Shown here: positions 60,653 through 64,000 of the stretch, piece by piece
Position numbering within the stretch: position 1 is the first letter of the stretch
How the letters are laid out: every line of letters begins with the position of its first letter
Source of the DNA: Eopsaltria australis
Taxonomy: Eukaryota > Chordata > Aves > Passeriformes > Petroicidae
Direction of reading: 5' to 3'
Assembly: GCA_034509425.1 (NCBI GenBank)
Contig: JAVTVJ010000450.1
Span: 496,001 to 560,000, forward strand
Length of the DNA stretch: 64,000 nt
Notes under the pieces: generated by a model
Seen by the model: only the letters and a program-made list of their open reading frames with translations
Told to the model about the DNA's origin: nothing
The model's database searches: none
Position numbers and translations under genes: made by a program

Positions 60653-63600
60653 CAGATAAAATTCTCCTTAATTTTTCTGCATTCATATTTAGGAAATTGC
60701 TTTAACAATATGACAGACTCTATATGGCAATAAGTATAAAGACATTACATTTAACAATGTGACTATAAGACCATCCTCACAGAGTAATAGATAACTTTAA
60801 TTCATGTTTATGGAATACCCTGAAATATGAAAACAGAGCAAAGTATCATCATGCATTTTTCAACAGTTTAGAGGGAACATGCTATGTATTAAAATGTTCC
60901 AAGATTGCTTCTGCAGTTGCCATTATGAAGCCACAGCAGCTCTCTGTTTGCCTGTGATAAAGTGCACACATTTTGTTTATATAGAAATAGAATACAAAGG
61001 AATGGAGATATTAGATTGTGGTTCCTCCTGATCATGGGTATCATGTTGCTGCAAGGAATAAGAAGCAGAGCTCATTTTCAAAACCAGTATGACACTCATT
61101 GCAGGAAGGGAAAGTTTTCCCTGTAAGTACAGAGCATTCTGTTTTAATCTCGTTTCCACCAGTGAAGATTGATATAAATAAAATTTAAATAGAGAACACA
61201 TTTCACAGATGTCAGAAGTGAAAAAGACTTTGTCAGCTTAATGAAAAGATATCAATTTTCTCCACTTTATTCAATATATTGTGAGTCATTTTCTAAATGG
61301 ATTAGATTAAAGGAAAGTTCAAACTCCCTGTGAGAGATTCTTGCACTGATGGAGATTTTGGCAATAGCAACAGCACACAGGTGGGTAAAATCTTTCAAGT
61401 AGCTTGGTTTTTGTTTCTTGAAAAAAAGGGATATAAAATAGAATGGGAAAAAGCTGTAACCCTGTGCTCACCTGTTCCTTATACAACAAAATCTCAGAGA
61501 ATTGAATGAGACATGAAGTTTCTCTTAGTTTATTGGGATGTCATGGGGAGCAGAGTGAATTACAGGGATGGGAACACACTTTCTGGGAGGATGAGAAAAC
61601 TGGACTGAAAGAAAGTGTCATCTGAAGGGTTATGTATTTCATGAACAGACTGAGACAGCAGCCACTCTGGGAGCTGTAGGGAAGTAATGTGATAAGTTAA
61701 AGAATACAAATCTGAAACAAAAGATTTCAGGTTGAATATTGCTATCTGGGAGAAAGGCAGGATGTTTCCTACAGAGACTCCAAACTATCCAACTCTCTGC
61801 TTTAATTCAATCTTACTCAATTTTTGAACTATCAATCTAATGCTCCTGCAGTGCAATGCTTCACAGACTTTGATAGCAGACCTCTCATAGCTCTGGGAAA
61901 ATGGACATTTTTCCTGTTTAAAATACAAACACAGTGCAATCAGTCTGGCAAGTGGTGTCTCATATCCCTAATTGCCTCAAATTCAGTCTTGCTGAGTTAA
62001 TTTAATATTTTTTAATTGTAGTAAACATTAAAAAGACATCAGCATACTAAACTTCTTTTTTTTTTTGAACACTCTGATCTTTGCAATATTCTCCAGGTTT
62101 CTTTTTCATGTTTTATTGATTCACTGGCAGAGTTGAAAGAATTGAAGATTTTAATTTTTTTTTCCATTCAGAATTCCTGATTCTCCATTGTAAATTATTC
62201 AGCAGCTAGAGTAAGGTGTTTTTAAGAGTGTATTACATGTCTGAACAACGCTGTGGGCTGCACCATTAAATATGAAAGGGCAGATTAGACACAAAGAACC
62301 CATGAACAATTTCCTTTTAAGATCTGCATAAACCAGCAAAAAAGGGTGCTAATTCGACAGCATGGGAAGACTCACAGGTGAAAAACCACTTACACTGCCA
62401 TTTCCTAGCAGCTGACACACTGTTAGGTAAATTAGGAAAAATGACATAAACTCCTTGTGTGCTTCCCTCGTAACAATGAGAGCAATAGAGGAGGTGTTTT
62501 CTAATGGCCTGAGCAGCAGAAACTCCCCAGGCTTGTTTAATCCCAGCTCTGCTTCTCACTTTCTCCATTAGTACAGGTAAATCATCTCCTCCCATACCAG
62601 TTTGCCATTTGCAATTTTATTTACTGAAGAGGATGAGTTATTCTTGCTGGGTTTCCTTGTGTGTTCCCCTCTGTCTCTCCTGCCCTGCTGAACTGAATTA
62701 CAGGAGTTTGGGACTGACATTTTTTTCTCCATTTGTACAGCTTGAAGAGTGGGTTTCTCAGGTACTATGAAAATAAATTAATAATTAAAATGATGTGAAG
62801 TGCTGCCAGGAGGTCCTTAAGCAAATTCCTGCCTTTGAGCTGAATGGAGATGGTCTGGTAAAGAGCAGATTTGACACAAAATAGCTCAGATTTTGCCAAG
62901 GATTTTCTAGCCCTCAATGCTGTTCAGCTTGGGAGTGTCAAATGCTGCAGCTTTGTCATTTTTCCATGTCCCTTTCTTTGCACCTCTGGAAACAGCTGCT
63001 GCTCAGACATATGGCTGAGTGGCTTCCACAGCTGAAGGAGGACCAGGATTCCTCATGGGCAGCACCTTCATGGTGAGTGAATGTGCATCTTCACTTCCCT
63101 TAGTCCATTGACAGTGACAGTACCCTGGTCCTCTGAGCACTGTAAGGTGTGCTCAGCTGTTCAGAGGTAATAAATAAAAACACTCTGATTTGTTAGCCTG
63201 GCACACAGATAAAGCAACCAGAGTTTAAGGGGAATTGTAGAATTTGCATAAACATTTTCTGAGTCAGGCAGATCTCAGCAGCAATGACAAGGTAAAGGAA
63301 TCAGAATGTTTCTTAGTGATTCACGGTTTAACTTGTGAGATCTTTTCAAAGTCTGGGATTTTAGGAAATGCAAAAATGAAGAAGCTGTCAGGCTGGGAGG
63401 TCTCTTGTGGCACTTCTTCAGGAGATGCCAGCAGGTCCCAGGCCAGTTGTGCTGGCAGCTGGCTCCCAACCCCATTCTCATTTGATAATCCTGTGCTCAA
63501 AAACTGTGGAAGGCTTTTTTAAGCTGTAATTATTCCACATTCCACTGAACTCTGACATGACTAAAGCCTGACACTTTTTGAAAGTCATGGATCATAGCTG

Positions 63601-64000
63601 ATATTCTAACTGAACCCTCAGCACATTATCTATCAGGAAACTTGATTTCTGCAGAGGAAAGGCAGAGCAAGCCTCGACAAAACAGATTTTTGCAGATATC
63701 TGTGGCAGAGAGAAAGGACGTGAAATGATAAAATAAATCATGTATGATAAACTTGTCTCCCCAAAAATGCAGAGTGTATTCTGTGACCTTCCAGAGTGCT
63801 AGAACACAGCCTTATATTTTTTCTTGGAATTTCCTGAATTCTTGCACAGCAACATATATCCAAGGCAAGCAGCAAGCTGCCAACTTTATTTATAGTTTTC
63901 TGTGTGTGAGTTTATTGGTGGTTGACACAACCTCTCTGCACAGGCAGTGGGGGCATTTGAGAGCAACCTGCTGACACTAATGAGTGCTAATGAGACTGAT

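Noticed and set aside
60639..60655. T14 followed by CAG, acceptor-like on the plus strand
   Set aside because: Opposite strand to TAFA1, no open frame follows, and it is explained as a homopolymer.

Overview
The window looks like euchromatic DNA from a bird. It is A+T-rich, gene-poor and intron-rich. Almost all recognisable interspersed repeats are short, 5'-truncated CR1 LINE fragments with the avian-type 3' tail; there are no Alu/L1-type elements and nothing bacterial (no operons, ribosome binding sites, CRISPR arrays, rRNA or tRNA). CR1 also occurs in other reptiles, so 'bird' is an inference, and the species is not determined.

One gene is firmly identified: the 3' end of TAFA1 (FAM19A1) on the minus strand. 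It encodes a small secreted cysteine-rich chemokine-like neuropeptide. The penultimate coding exon is at 56682-56806. The last coding exon contributes only 18 nt, at 52192-52209 (Ile-His-Pro-Arg-Thr-stop). Both have consensus splice sites, and intron phase is 0 between them. They are separated by a 4472-bp intron. The 3' UTR runs leftwards from 52191, with candidate poly(A) signals at 51981-51986 and 51832-51837. The upstream exons (signal peptide and first cysteine block) are not seen between 56807 and 64000, so the gene continues off the right edge and 56807-64000 is intron.

Layout: 1-51.8 kb is the region downstream of TAFA1. It has no gene I can name, but it holds an unusually long minus-strand open frame (4197-5066), whose 5' part reads like an exon, and scattered CR1 and MIR-like relics. 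51.8-52.2 kb is TAFA1 3' UTR plus the terminal exon. 52.2-56.7 kb is the last intron, carrying a CR1 close to the acceptor and a striking 10-bp-period repeat (about 53342-53569). 56.7-56.8 kb is the penultimate exon. 56.8-64 kb is intron.

The most noteworthy non-gene observations are the helically phased 10-bp repeat in the last TAFA1 intron, the outlying long open frame near 4.2-5.1 kb, a (TGGAA)9 array abutting a CR1 3' end, and three relics of a short palindromic repeat built around an ACTGAAGTCAATG-like core. I do not see a new multi-gene biological system here. Most of the computed open reading frames look like chance reading frames in noncoding DNA.
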